This document shows positions 51,901 to 61,817 of a stretch of 64,000 nucleotides of DNA, piece after piece. Both the position numbers and the translations under genes were made by a program. Position 1 is the stretch's first letter. Each line of letters starts with the position of its first letter. This stretch comes from Anisakis pegreffii. Its lineage: Eukaryota; Nematoda; Chromadorea; Rhabditida; Anisakidae. The notes below the pieces were generated by a model. The model was not told the DNA's origin. It saw nothing but the letters and a program-made list of their open reading frames with translations, and did no database searches. The DNA lies in NCBI GenBank assembly GCA_035041965.1, contig JAPYMA010000299.1, positions 1-64,000 on the forward strand, given 5' to 3'.

Positions 51901-52418
51901 CTGGATATCACTAATGTATGGTCTCTTTCATACAATTTTATCAAGGAAGTACGACAAAGATGCTCTGGATGAGGCAGTGAAATCGGTAAGACGTGGCGAG
52001 ATGTCCGTGCATAGAGCCGGAAGTTTTTATGGTGTACCGCATTCGACACTCGAATACAAAGTCAAAGAGAGGAATCTGATGCGATCAAAGAATCGGCAAA
52101 GATTACTCGATGATGGTCCTGTAGATTTCGGAGGCAGTGATAATGGTGAGGATTCGATTATGTCCTTAAGAATTTTGAATATAACTTTACTTGAAGTAAA
52201 ATAGTCGGAGATTTCGCTCATTTTTACAATATTCTATTCATTATACGAAGCCAGTTATAGTGTGTAAGCGTGGTTTATAATGAACGTTACTCGCGCATCA
52301 TTCAGGGCAAACTGTTCAGTCGTCTCGCTCCAGCTCGTCAGGTCCGGTATCATCACCATTGTCTGCAGAAGCCATCAGAAGTGATGTTCGGCCACACACG
52401 GCTGCAGTTCAGTCTTAA
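33919..52418 (+). CDS. mbr-1: MBR-1/E93/Mblk-1-like transcription factor (two psq domains)
   Basis: A nuclear DNA-binding regulator. E93 and Mblk-1 act in insect metamorphosis and brain, and MBR-1 in C. elegans neurite pruning. Exons I can phase: about 33919-34005, 35592-35694, 36871-37198, 37260-37330 and 38096-38273 at the 5' side; then 43524-43761, 44849-45031, 45481-45627, 45806-45899, 46904-47042, 49298-49508, 51946-52145 and 52306-52418 (stop). Probable exons between are 39032-39082, 40272-40366, 40398-40500 and one at 42398. The gene has a PLDLS motif and two psq domains. The start codon and the 38.3-43.5 kb joins are unresolved. Long introns hold several MITEs. Confidence 0.88.
35592..35694 (+). 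CDS. mbr-1: mbr-1 exon with Cys-rich CPICC motif
   Basis: The frame reads QVERHIEKQEDWSP, then DTCPICCGKRAG, between a ttttag acceptor and a gtaatt donor. It joins in phase to the preceding exon that ends ALASG at 34005, and to the next exon at 36871. The three clustered cysteines suggest metal binding, but no complete zinc-finger pattern is visible. Confidence 0.65.
35806..36003. mobile_element. MULE-like fold-back MITE, 198 bp, with 9 bp target duplication
   Basis: CATCAGGAC occurs directly on both sides (35797-35805 and 36004-36012). Inside, the ends are inverted repeats. An arm of about 40 bp starting CAATCTGCCTAAAGACATTT is repeated in reverse complement at the right with one missing base. 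The interior holds tandem gttaggcaaactgtc-like units. A 9 bp duplication with long terminal repeats fits Mutator-like elements. It lies in the mbr-1 intron after the exon ending at 35694. No transposase is encoded. Confidence 0.82.
36871..37198 (+). CDS. mbr-1: mbr-1 Ser-rich exon
   Basis: The exon encodes about 109 residues beginning MEGISQSELVGSHDDEVDR, then a Ser/Asn-rich stretch, ending in HPPAFSTLPQLLSF. It is flanked by aatttcag and gtgagt. Its phase fits the exon at 35592-35694. The ATG could serve as an alternative start, but the upstream in-phase exon argues that it is internal. Confidence 0.7.
40398..40500 (+). CDS. mbr-1: mbr-1 candidate exon (DAIDKPNNFRHC)
   Basis: Begins after tgctcag and reads DAIDKPNNFRHCIEDQKG, then KIAQLLVIKIDTLNRR. 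It joins in phase to 40272-40366 (LKKVTDIPSKETRS). The donor is either at 40501 or about ten bases further. Coding character is good, but the link to the exon at 42398 is not phased. Confidence 0.5.
41829..42126. mobile_element. hAT-like non-autonomous element, about 298 bp, decayed
   Basis: The right end is canonical for hAT: the reverse complement starts CAGGGGTTTTCAACCC and continues tcttctccgcaacccc. The left end (from taggatttctgag to gctcgcacccc) is only loosely similar. Flanks gcttatat and gcttgtac could be a mutated 8 bp duplication. It lies in an mbr-1 intron. Confidence 0.5.
42398..42590 (+). CDS. mbr-1: mbr-1 candidate exon with CHQC motif
   Basis: After gttgtag the frame reads KDASIQSPNELQSLL, then ECSKDWYIVGNETSHRSAYS, then KSLYRDGKCHQCSATS. 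A donor at 42502 would join in phase directly to 43524 but would drop the CHQC part. Later donors at 42591 or 42611 keep CHQC but give an unresolved phase. Both forms may exist. Confidence 0.55.
43524..43761 (+). CDS. mbr-1: mbr-1 exon with CtBP-type PLDLS motif
   Basis: The frame includes NDDQPLDLSSKRVLQ, a consensus PxDLS motif that recruits CtBP corepressors in many transcription factors. It continues to RPRTTPLPAGFDD and ends at IIPK, in phase 2 with the first psq exon. This is consistent with a DNA-binding repressor. Confidence 0.8.
43824..43965 (+). mobile_element. hAT-like element end (partial)
   Basis: CAGAGGTGGGCAATAG is a typical hAT terminus. It is followed by agcgg/tccgc-rich sequence resembling that at 56230-56434. 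I did not find the matching right end, so the extent is uncertain. Confidence 0.4.
44645..44723 (-). repeat. Dispersed repeat with GATCCCGGGATC core, copy 2
   Basis: On the minus strand it starts tagggtttgcaaac and contains a self-complementary tcccgggatc region with flanking tcgat repeats. It matches 24258-24345. A shorter related piece (gatcccggtactctagatgattctg) is at about 48510-48535. It lies in an mbr-1 intron, about 125 bp upstream of the first psq exon. Confidence 0.5.
44849..45627 (+). CDS. mbr-1: mbr-1 first psq (pipsqueak) HTH domain, two exons
   Basis: The domain YSQADLDAAVQDIRCGRLGT, then RRASVVYGIPR, is completed after an intron by STLRNKIYKLEAAEELT. The exons are 44849-45031 and 45481-45627. 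The conserved IPR-STLRNK boundary fixes the junction, even though the acceptor (agttgag) is poor in pyrimidines. This is the first of the two psq motifs of the Mblk-1/E93 family. Confidence 0.93.
45806..45935 (+). CDS. mbr-1: mbr-1 exon with optional stop codon
   Basis: The frame SGAKSDSENVLLEHTDSS is in phase with the first psq exons. If splicing uses the donor at 45900 the protein continues to the second psq domain. If the exon is read through, it ends at TAA 45933-45935, giving a form with only one psq domain. Which is used cannot be told from sequence. Confidence 0.55.
49298..49508 (+). CDS. mbr-1: mbr-1 linker exon before the second psq domain
   Basis: It reads SCESPATSEWNQILWSSLAR, then polar sequence, and ends in the basic RSRPKRGQYR, which joins in phase to KYDKDALDEAV of the next exon. 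The basic RPKRG stretch just before the second HTH is typical of the family. The exact acceptor (49297 chosen) is inferred from phase. Confidence 0.7.
49560..49735 (+). repeat. TTCTATTC-rich MITE fragment, copy A
   Basis: Shares the order aaaacgactctgttctattct, then a gcgttcctcattt-like block, with 50690-50780. It is made largely of ttctattct-type motifs. It lies in an mbr-1 intron. Confidence 0.5.
50390..50625. repeat. AAT/TAA-rich low-complexity block
   Basis: About 235 bases of imperfect aataat and taataa units, with a short internal aataattattattatt inverted stretch. Located in an mbr-1 intron. Confidence 0.85.
50690..50815 (-). mobile_element. MITE fragment related to the palindrome-arm repeat
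   Basis: In reverse complement it starts ATTAATGATGTCTCTATTCC and continues agtttaactattctattcc, matching the repeat at 6603-6795. Its other half resembles 49560-49735. It probably belongs to a hAT-like family with an (A/T)(A/G)TGATGT terminus. Confidence 0.5.
51946..52145 (+). CDS. mbr-1: mbr-1 second psq (pipsqueak) HTH domain exon
   Basis: It encodes KYDKDALDEAVKSVRRGEMS, then VHRAGSFYGVPHSTLEYKVK, then ERNLMR. This matches the second psq motif of E93/Mblk-1, which is the most conserved part of the family. Phase 2 in and phase 1 out. The last exon (52306-52418) adds a Ser-rich tail ending RPHTAAVQS. Confidence 0.93.
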
Positions 52419-53980
52419 CGCCTGACAATCGGAACAATACTTGGAGTGCTCCAATTCTTGTTTTATTCACTTTCAATGACAATATTTGCTCGTGGCATAA
52501 GTCGATTGCCTCACATTTTCTCGCTGAACTTCTTGAAAAGATAGTTTTGATAACTGCATTCAAATGACCTTCTATAAAATGTTTAGATTGATGAATCGCG
52601 TGCGCTTGCCTCTCTTCAGTTTACAGCACAAACACTTGTTACAGTTAAGGAGGGAAAAGTGGAGGAATGCAGTAGTAGTAAATTTGGGGCTGATAGAAAA
52701 GTGTCGACAAATCAAAGTTCGAATTAGTTTAGATCCAGGCTAGACTTTAAGTTTAGACTGACACCTAGTCTTAGACTACTGATTGGTTTTGACCTTTTGG
52801 CCATACTTACACTCAAGCTCCGAACATCTTCCCAGTCAGTAATATTCGATACCGTTCTAGCCAGAGTTTCAAATATTTTCAAAGGACACCAAATTTACCG
52901 TAATTTGCTTCATCCCATAATCCTAACTGGATGATTTTTCAATTTTGAACGGGGAGTATTAGTATGTTCTTATCGCAAGGGCATCGAACGAATAAAGAGA
53001 AAATGCTCTGCTGGTTCAAGAGAATTTTGCGGGATGACAAAAAATTTAAATGAACTAAGTAGGTAGCCGATGCTGAAATTAAAGTCTACATTTTTGGCAC
53101 GACGCGTTCTCAGTAGATCTTTGCTTATTTCACCTCTCACATCATTGATGAATTGGTCGTTTCTTTGAGACATTACTTTCGAAAACCACCGATGCAAACG
53201 AGTTGCGACTGCATTCAGTATCAACGGTAAAGGACTGTTTGGAACGTTCGACAATTTATTTTATGAAGTGTTCAAAACAGTTGTATATGTTTCTGATACA
53301 TTCTTATTTTAACGTATCATTCCAAACCACCTTTTTATTTGTGCCGGGCAGACGTTCCTGTCATTTAGCGATGATTGCTTAGTACGGAAGGTATTTGATA
53401 TTATTATTAAATGGAATCTGAATTCAAAAAACCATTTCTCTCCAGCAAAAATCAGTGGTATCAATGCATTGTAAAAAAGTCTTGTGCGACGTCATGAGGA
53501 ATCAACGAAGAATGTTCTGTTCTCATCAGCCTTCTTGATTCTTGGATTCCAGCTGAAATTTCTCATTCATTTAGCAGTCCAGTTCTGAGCGTTCCGTGTT
53601 TCGTCGTTGATTTGTAACTTAATTTTCTTTATTTCTTGCTCTGACTCATATTGATGTTTGTTTTAGTATTTTGTTTTTTTTTCGGTTCAGATTAGTATTT
53701 TGTTTCGGTTCAGATTAGTTCAGATAAGACCGTCGAACTATGGATTATGAAGTATTTATTGCAATTTTGTCTCTTTCTGATAATCATCGAAACGATAAAT
53801 CTTTAATAGTATTTCCCACTTTGATACTTCCCAGATGTACCACATGTCTAGTTCAGCGTCGTCAATGTTCGCCACTAAGGAGAAGGGTTGAACTTTTTCG
53901 TGTTGAAATCAGTTCCTTAAGATTCCAAAAGGTTAGGAATCGTTCACAGGACAATAGTACTGAAATGATGAAAGTAGTTG
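52419..53980. other. Downstream of mbr-1: no confident gene
   Basis: A minus-strand frame at 52970-53254 (LHRWFSKVMSQRNDQFINDV and on) has reasonable coding character, but no family is recognised and I could not connect it to other exons. Confidence 0.4.
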
Positions 53981-53984
53981 TCTA

Positions 53985-54350
53985 CTTTTTCGAACGATGC
54001 GTACATCTTTGCAACAAACCTATGCGGATATACAGCCTTGAATAGAGGCCTGCTTGATTGCACTTGATTATTGTTTGTTGATGTGGAGGTTTACGTCTGA
54101 AAATGAATTTCGTGTCTCTGCAAGGGATATGGGAACAACGATCAATGATCTCATTATGAGTCGCTTTGATTTGAAAAACCGAGACGGAATGAGATGAGAA
54201 CAGTTTCTCTACATTCGAGGCAGACTGACCACTTCGCACAGTGTCGAAATGATTGCGATACGCGATTCCTTATGTTCATAGTGTTTATTCCTTATGTTCT
54301 CATTCATCGCTGTTAAATAATTGATTATGTTCAACTGTGGCGCGGTCACT
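53985..54350 (-). pseudogene. Tc1/mariner-like transposase relic
   Basis: Two minus-strand segments in different frames resemble the Tc1 DNA-binding region: TNPRVTAPQLNIINYL at about 54300-54350, then IIKCNQAGLYSRL and GLLQRCTHRSKK at about 53985-54065. In Tc1-like proteins 'L.eAGL.sR...kPLL...h' is the conserved end of the second HTH. No catalytic DDE/D part is visible, so it is a decayed fragment. The assignment rests on short motifs. Confidence 0.38.
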
Positions 54351-56229
54351 CTGGGGTTGGTGCGATGCTTCTGTTCAGCTGCTATTTTTGATTTGAAGCC
54401 TGTTTCGGGGTGCGCATAAGAAAATATGAAATGTATATGCCACTGCATTCATTCCCAAAATTTCACAGATTACCGCTCTGTTAATGCTTGAATAAATGAG
54501 GTCGGAATGGCCATAATTGCAGCAGAAGGTTTCCACTGAATTTGGCGCAGAAAAAAAGTACTGGAATGTCGACTTGGAATAACAGATTCATACGTAAATG
54601 CTGCCTGAAAAGGCAATGAAAGGGAATTGTTGGAATAAACAGAGAATTTGTGTTTCAAGGTTGAATGCAGCAGTAATGTTTATAAGTTTCGAAATTTTTT
54701 ACGTTGGCTGGATTTTTTCATCGATTCTGGATCAGTTTTCTGTTCCGATTCGAACAATATAATTCGTTCTATTTTCGACCGTTGATCTGATGTGGTGTTA
54801 ATGAGCATTTATTACGTTAACGTATCCGTACTGATCCTTCAGCCTCAGGAGTATCGATACACTCATGCGACTGAAGCTGACGCACTGCATCGAAATCGTG
54901 TCGCTTTTCTAGGCATTATTTGGTCATTCTGGGTACTGTTTACTATAACTGTTACTATGACTATTATCATTATTGCTATTACTTCTATCTCCACTCTTCT
55001 TCGTGTTGTTGTTTGAAAATGCGTATCTCAGCGTTATTTCACAATTTTATTCGTAAAAATGCCATATTAACTAATAAAGTATTGCATGTTGGCAGTATAG
55101 ATAGGCTCATATTATCACTGAGTTACGAAAGGAATCGACGATTTGAATAATTGTGAAGTGGTTTTCAATTCGCGTTAGCGACTGCGCTGTTGCACAGATC
55201 GGTATTTAAATGGAATGGAAAATTATTGCCAGCTAAAAGTATTGTTCCAAAATTTGGTTGCTTTTGGATCATAACAGGAGATCTTCGAAGGACTGAATAG
55301 AGCGGTAGGAATTGGATCGAAAATTCGAAGTTGATAAAGTAATGCACTGAAATTTTGTATTTTATAAGCCAGTAATGACAAGCAGTAAAAATTTGTTGAC
55401 TTTGGAGTTTGGCACTGAGGTGTGTTGATATCAACAATTAAAATGAAATATATTTCATAACGTGTTGATAATTCACTAAAATAAACATGATTTTCCACTT
55501 TGATTCCAGAAGGTATTCATCAAACCATTGAAAAGTCTATTGATTACAAAAAATGTGTATTATATATAACCGTTATTCTCGAATTTAAGTAATTATTTAG
55601 CTGCACAAAAAAATTGAGAAATCCAATTTTTTGTTTGCAACTTTTGAGATTGTGAGCCAGATTTTCCCTTGAATTCGTGACAATTCGGCAGAGAGGATGT
55701 TCACTTGATATCCTTATAATTAATTAAAAAGCCCTGTGGTCTTTATTCTTTGGATCTCACAACAACTCGAAAATGTGATTCGAAACTTCCCAATATTTCA
55801 CCTTACTGACGACTGCAGTCTGCCCTTCTGGCTGAAAGGAGATGGTAGTTTTGTGGATTCCCTTTCGAATCTCTTCTATGTATAGATGTGGTGGTCGCTG
55901 ATTTTCATCATAGAAGGACTGAGCTAGGTGATACAAGAAGACTCAAACGATCCAGAATTTTAGATGAAATGCTGATCGTGTTGATGTTCTTAAAACGAAA
56001 TGAAAAAGTGCAAAGAGGGCTACTGCCATTTGATTGATTTTCAGTTTTGAATTTTGTTGTCTTTGTTTGATTATTTTCTCATTATTGAAGTTTGTTCTTA
56101 TAGCTACTTATTTCGTTTTGTTACAGAGTGATCAAATGAAAATTTTTGACTACGTAATGGCTTAATGAGGTTTTTTTTTTCAAGCAAATCAGCAGCGTGA
56201 TTGTAATTCATGGAGGAAGATTTGAAAGT

Positions 56230-56434
56230 AACGATTAGCGGACTAATTTTGACAAGTAGCGTTTTTGCGAAAACTGTCGCTAATTTTTGCGGTTAGCGCC
56301 ACTTTCAGCGAAAAGTTTTTGCTGCTTTTTCGTCGGTGGCGCTAATGGCGAGTTACTTTTAGCGGAACAAAAATATTTTTTAGCGAATTAGCGATTAGCA
56401 GAGTTGCTCTTTTTCACTAGCGTACCCATCACTA
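56230..56434 (-). mobile_element. hAT-like MITE rich in TTAGCG motifs
   Basis: The reverse complement begins TAGTGATGGGTACGCTAGTG, a hAT-like terminus, followed by repeated gctaat/ttagcg motifs. The other terminus is not clear. Related agcg-rich sequence is at 43824-43965. Positions 54660-56229 show no recognised feature. Confidence 0.45.
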
Positions 56435-56837
56435 TTTATTAAGCATTGGAGTGGGAGCTTCTGTTGGTTTATTCATACGAAATTAATTTCTTGTCAGAAA
56501 AACATTCGTTTTCGATGAGAGGCCATATTTGATAAAACAGTGATATACAAGATTACACAATCTTGATAAGACTCCTTGTCACACATGTCCCATAACTGTA
56601 TTATAATTTTTAAATTTTTTTTTGATATTGTTATTATTAATTCGTTATTATTTTTTACTTATTCAACCTACCCGCATGATGTCAGTGCGCTCCGCCTTTC
56701 ATGCTGTATTATTGCTTGTACAGAATGTAATTGTGTGCGAATGAAGGCTTTCCAAAAAAAATCTCTTTTTCTGATTGATCAGTTTATGCTCTGTGAGAAA
56801 GTCTGAAAAGATTGGCTCTTTTTTGATAGCTCTATGA

Positions 56838-56913
56838 CAAATTCAGACAATACCTACAACCTCATCCTCTCATCTCAGTGAGAGAATGAGGTTGTAAGTA
56901 TTGTCTGAATTTG
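56838..56913. repeat. 34 bp hairpin with 8-base loop, two mismatches
   Basis: Arm 56838-56871 (caaattcagacaatacctac and on) pairs with 56880-56913 except at two positions, around loop atctcagt. It has the same architecture as the perfect hairpin at 26750-26825 but an unrelated sequence. Confidence 0.9.
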
Positions 56914-57654
56914 ATACTTTCAATGCATGCGATCTTAAGCAACATTTCGGTTCGTTTAGGAATGGAAAAACCAATAAAGAAAAAGATTCCAAGCAAAAAA
57001 ATTTTCTGAATCCTTGGCGAAAACTTTTCAACTGACCTCAAGGAATGGCCAAATTCAATTAGTCATTTCACGGACGCTATCAATTCCTGATGATGTTATA
57101 TTTTTCATTCTTTGAATTTTGGAATCGTCGTGGGTCTTTTTCATTATATAGTTTAATTTAAGTCACGGGAAAGAAGGCTTCTTAACGTGAAAAATGTTCC
57201 AAGCTTCTCGTAAATTAGTAAGGATTACATAATGATGTACACTTTTCGAAGAGAATACTTCAAGAATTTAACAGCATTATGCAGAATTCAAGTCATTCAA
57301 TTTGGCGTTCTTACATCCATCATACGCAGAGTGTGAGAATATCCAGCTGCTATACTGGCAATTCCTCACAAGACCAATATTTATGCATGAAATTCAAAGA
57401 TTGCTTTACATACCATAATGTCGACTCTACTAACGCATTTCCCAAAGTTATCCACCTCAAAGATACTTCCTGCGATGATTAAGACTTGTAGGATCTCAAT
57501 AAATTGAAGATTCCAGACCGAGTAATAAGGATAATCGGCTCGTGCTTTTTCAATAATTAGCGAAATTATATATGGTTGCAGTGCTTGATCATTTGAAAAT
57601 TCATGGTGGAGTGCCACAAGACCAGACTGAAAGAAATTAGAAGATAGTTTCAGA

Positions 57655-58195
57655 CAGTGTTCGTCGGGGACCCCGGCGGGGAACGCAAGGAGCGCTCTCC
57701 CCTCCCGCGCAATTTGCTCCCCGACTTTTTTGCGGGACCCTCCCCCGTCCAATTTACTTCCCGCGGGGACCCCCCCCCACGTAATTTGCTCCCCGACTTT
57801 TTCGCGGGGACCCCCCCCCGTTTAATTCCGCTCCCCGACGAGGAGTGCGAACCTTCCCGAATATCGCGAACATTTAACTGAAAATGGTGAAAGACAGTTG
57901 CAACACTTTCAATATTGTCTTGTTTTTTGTTTAGAAATGTGAGTATAAGGTGCACTTGAAAGAGAACTACTTAAAAAAAGAAGAGAAATCTTTAAAAAAT
58001 TGAAATTTTGTTTAAAAAATTGAGCTGAAATGCTCCCCGTCCTCCCCGTCGGGGAACACGGGGAGCGGTCATTCCCCGACGGGGTCCCTCCCCGCGCAAT
58101 TTGCTCCCCGACTTTTTCGCGGGGACCCCCTCCCGTCCAATTTACTCCCCGCGGGGACCCCCCCCGTGCAAAAAATTGTTCCCCGACGAACACTA
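57655..58195. mobile_element. GC-rich hAT-type MITE, 541 bp
   Basis: The left end is CAGTGTTCGTCGGGGA. The right end in reverse complement is TAGTGTTCGTCGGGGAA, so about 15 of 16 terminal bases match. The flanks gtttcaga (57647-57654) and gtttcagg (58196-58203) match at seven of eight, the expected 8 bp hAT duplication. The interior has two GC-rich blocks (57655-57850, 58025-58195). These repeat a unit like caatttgctccccgacttttt followed by cgcggggaccccc, and they are separated by AT-rich DNA. Open frames across it are spurious. Confidence 0.85.
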
Positions 58196-58203
58196 GTTTC
58201 AGG

Positions 58204-61200
58204 CATGATGTTTTTCATTCCAATTGTGAAAGCATGTATCTCCTAACTGAATTTTTTCTCAGTGTTTTGAGTTTCGTTCAAAGTTTTGTCTTTCCTAACT
58301 GAGTTTTGTGCTACCATTATTTTATGTAGGCGAAACGTTTAAACTAAAGTTGAACCTAGCCGTTTCATCACGGAAATGGATAGAAATTGTATCATGTAAA
58401 TGTTCAAATCAAGAACACATTGTGCTCTAGAATTTCTTAAAGTGTGAGGTTACCCTTATCGAATATGTTGAATTCTGGCCAAAACTTGGTCCCCTTAAGC
58501 TCATAGTAGTGAACAAACTGCTCAAAATTCCGTGACACAACTAGGAATTTGGGAATTGATCTATTCATATTCGCATGTTGCTCGCAACTGCACTTTGTAT
58601 TTCATAACGAATGTGCTCTCGGAATGTATTTATTTCTCAGGAGTTGATTGTCTAAATGATGGGCAAAGTCAGCCATTATTCTAACAATAAGGTCTATATA
58701 ATATGCTGCCTGATTTTATGATAGCATCATTGATATGGAACATTTTAAATAATTAACTTTAGCCAATAGCATCACATCTGGAGAATATATTAAATAATCA
58801 AAAACAGCTATAGAAGAGTTTGGCATTAGTAACTGAATAAATGACTTATTTTATCATAGTCGTAGTTTGATATGTCTTTGCCAATCACTTCGGTTGCGAA
58901 GAGAACACCGAAAATTTTCGTGGATGAATGTGCCCATGTGAATGTGTTAGATTTCCATTCATTGGTAGGTGACCTGTTTGACTTCTTGAAACCTTAGTTG
59001 CTTGTATTACTGAATGAGATGAGTGGTGATGAAAACAAAATAACCCAATCAAAGTAATCTCGAATTTCACTTTCCTTCATGCTTATCTCAAACTGAAGAC
59101 CAAGTAATCAAATTGGATGAGACCAGATATTGTTAATGTAGTGTTTGGAACGAAGTCGGGAATGATGTGATAAAAGATCAATGCTGCAGAGACTTTCACC
59201 ACATGCAAAATCTATTTCAAAGCGAGTTTTTCCTTCGATTGAAAGAAACTTATTTCTCGCTCAAGAATTCCGTGTACTCTTCTCTGGTATAATGAATTGA
59301 AAATCCCAGCATATCGAATACAAATATTTACATGAGATCCATCGTATTCGGCATTTTATACGAATTTGATGCTTGTAGCGAACACTCTTCTGTGCGTCCC
59401 ACTTACTATTAATAATTACCTCTCACTCGTCTTAAGCATTCATTTGCTGAGCCTTATTACTGTCATAGTGTGAAATTCAAGCAATGAATGTCATATAAAT
59501 GCAAATCCTCAAGGTTTTCAGAGTCACTGATGGACTATGAATAATACATAATACGTTTATATCTAATTCGCTGCTAATGGCAAGAAAAGAGAAAAATTCG
59601 TGCTATTAAAACTAAACTAAGGCAATCGGTCAATGAGATCAACACTGTTATGCACAAAACAGTATACTTGCCCTACATTATTAACGCACGCGAAAGAATA
59701 AGCGATCTGCATACACACCCCATAAGTTTAACAATACGAATAACTGTAAAAAACAATCGTCCGTAGTTCCTCAAGAAGATCTAACTGAAACAATCATTCA
59801 GTTAAGATATGCCATAATTATATATCCACAGTCAGGGGGAGGATTTATTTACAATGTGCTTGAGAATGTACAGAAGCTCTTCAGTTAAATTTTTGATCTC
59901 TTATTATGAGATAATGTCATCTAATGAGTAACGGTTAATCAAAGTTCTTTTTGGGATTTAAACAGAATGAAAAAGGAGTGATCAAAAGAATTTTTTTTAA
60001 CGAGTAAACTGAAGGAAGATGATGCTTGCAGCGATCTTGAACAAAACACGATCTGGAATTAAATTCACTTCAATGTTTGCCTTACAGTTAGTTAATTTCG
60101 TGTGCTGTTAATCGGTCAATGATATTCGTCAGGGAATACGATGATATTCGTCGGTGAATCCAATTCGCACACATGAAATGTCACTTGTTTATCTTCATCA
60201 AACTTGCATTTATTTTTGTATTTGACATGCATTGTCAGGAAAACATCCTAAATGATGCATATTATTAATGTCTAATTCACGTATGTGTGATGCCGAATGT
60301 CTATTCACGATCGACTGGTAACTCAAAACAAATTTATCTGAATTCATCCACTCTATCAACAAATATTTATTGAGCAATACGCATATAACTGCTGAATCAA
60401 ATTCTGTTCTTGTAATCACAGTAAATTAATGACATGTTCTCAGCTTTTTTTCACATGAACATAAGTAACTCATTGCCTCGATAAATCTCATGCTCCATTC
60501 ACAGTCAAGCAAAAATTCTCAACTTGAACAAGATCAAATTTCGTGCCCTTGCATTTACCTTTGGTTATCAAAGTAGCGTAATAGTCATGTTTATAATTAT
60601 GTTTGAAATGTTCTTTGCCTCATATCGTCTTTAAGTGGAATCATCTTCTTATTTTATCATGAGAACAATTTTTATGGAAGCGGACCGTTCATTCCTAGCA
60701 ATAATATTGAAACATAGAAACGGGCGAAACAAGATGCATCAGCACAGACTCATACGAATCTTAATTTGTTTCAACAGTGGTGATAGAGCGCACTGAAGCT
60801 TGTATTCTCGTTTCTCAGCTGAGCGTTATTCATTACATAGAGATGCTATGCTTGCTAAAGAAAAAGTGGTTGCTTATAAATGAAGTTTGATGAAGTGCAC
60901 TGGTGATAGTAGTAGGAACTTAAAATGCATTATATCAATATTATAACTGAACAGTACTGAAATCACCCTCTTCACGTCTCTCCTTCATTTCATATCATCA
61001 AAACTGATCGGACGAAAAAAGAAGTTCAACAACCTCCACACGTATTTGACGTTGGAAACTGGTAATTAAAGCGTTGAAACTCCCATTTGCTTAGTTAGCG
61101 CTTTACAGCTGTTGAATTTCAACCAAAACAATTTCAACTTTAGGTCATTTTACCACTGCAAAAAGTCAATTCATACTTTAAAAATTACTCATATAAAACA

Positions 61201-61500
61201 GAAGGAAAATAACTTTTGCGAGCTTTGGAGTATTTTATCTGAGAACTTCCGAAATCTCACTCACAAAAATATGTCATCCGATCTAGGAACAATCTTTTTC
61301 TTTTTTTTGTGCGGAATTTCGCTTTCGATTAATTATTCCGAAAGATCACTGAGTTAGATTATTTTTGCCTAACGCACAGTTTAAATGGCGCGTCCTTTCA
61401 TTCTATTTTTTCTCGATAAACTCTTACAGAGGTGTAAGGAAACTTGATTCAGCCAATTTCCAAAGCAGTTTTTGAACTAAATGTCACACACATTTTATTC
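58204..61500. other. Intergenic, no feature recognised
   Basis: AT-rich sequence with only short open frames on both strands and no family motif. It probably contains the upstream region of the channel gene at 61818. Confidence 0.5.
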
Positions 61501-61523
61501 AAACCAAAACATGATTTTTCGCA

Positions 61524-61682
<159 letters not shown>

Positions 61683-61817
61683 CATTGAAGGGTGGAGAAG
61701 GGAATGAAGTCTAAAAGATGAAGAGGAGTGGACCATGAGGGTTGGTTGTGTGTTGATGGGGCGGGTGGTTGTGGCTGAAGAAGAACACAAACAACTAACG
61801 AACCAGCTTGTTGGCAA

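Noticed and set aside
57657..58302. Pro/Gly-rich open frames on both strands
   Set aside because: Produced by the GC-rich repeats of the hAT-type MITE.
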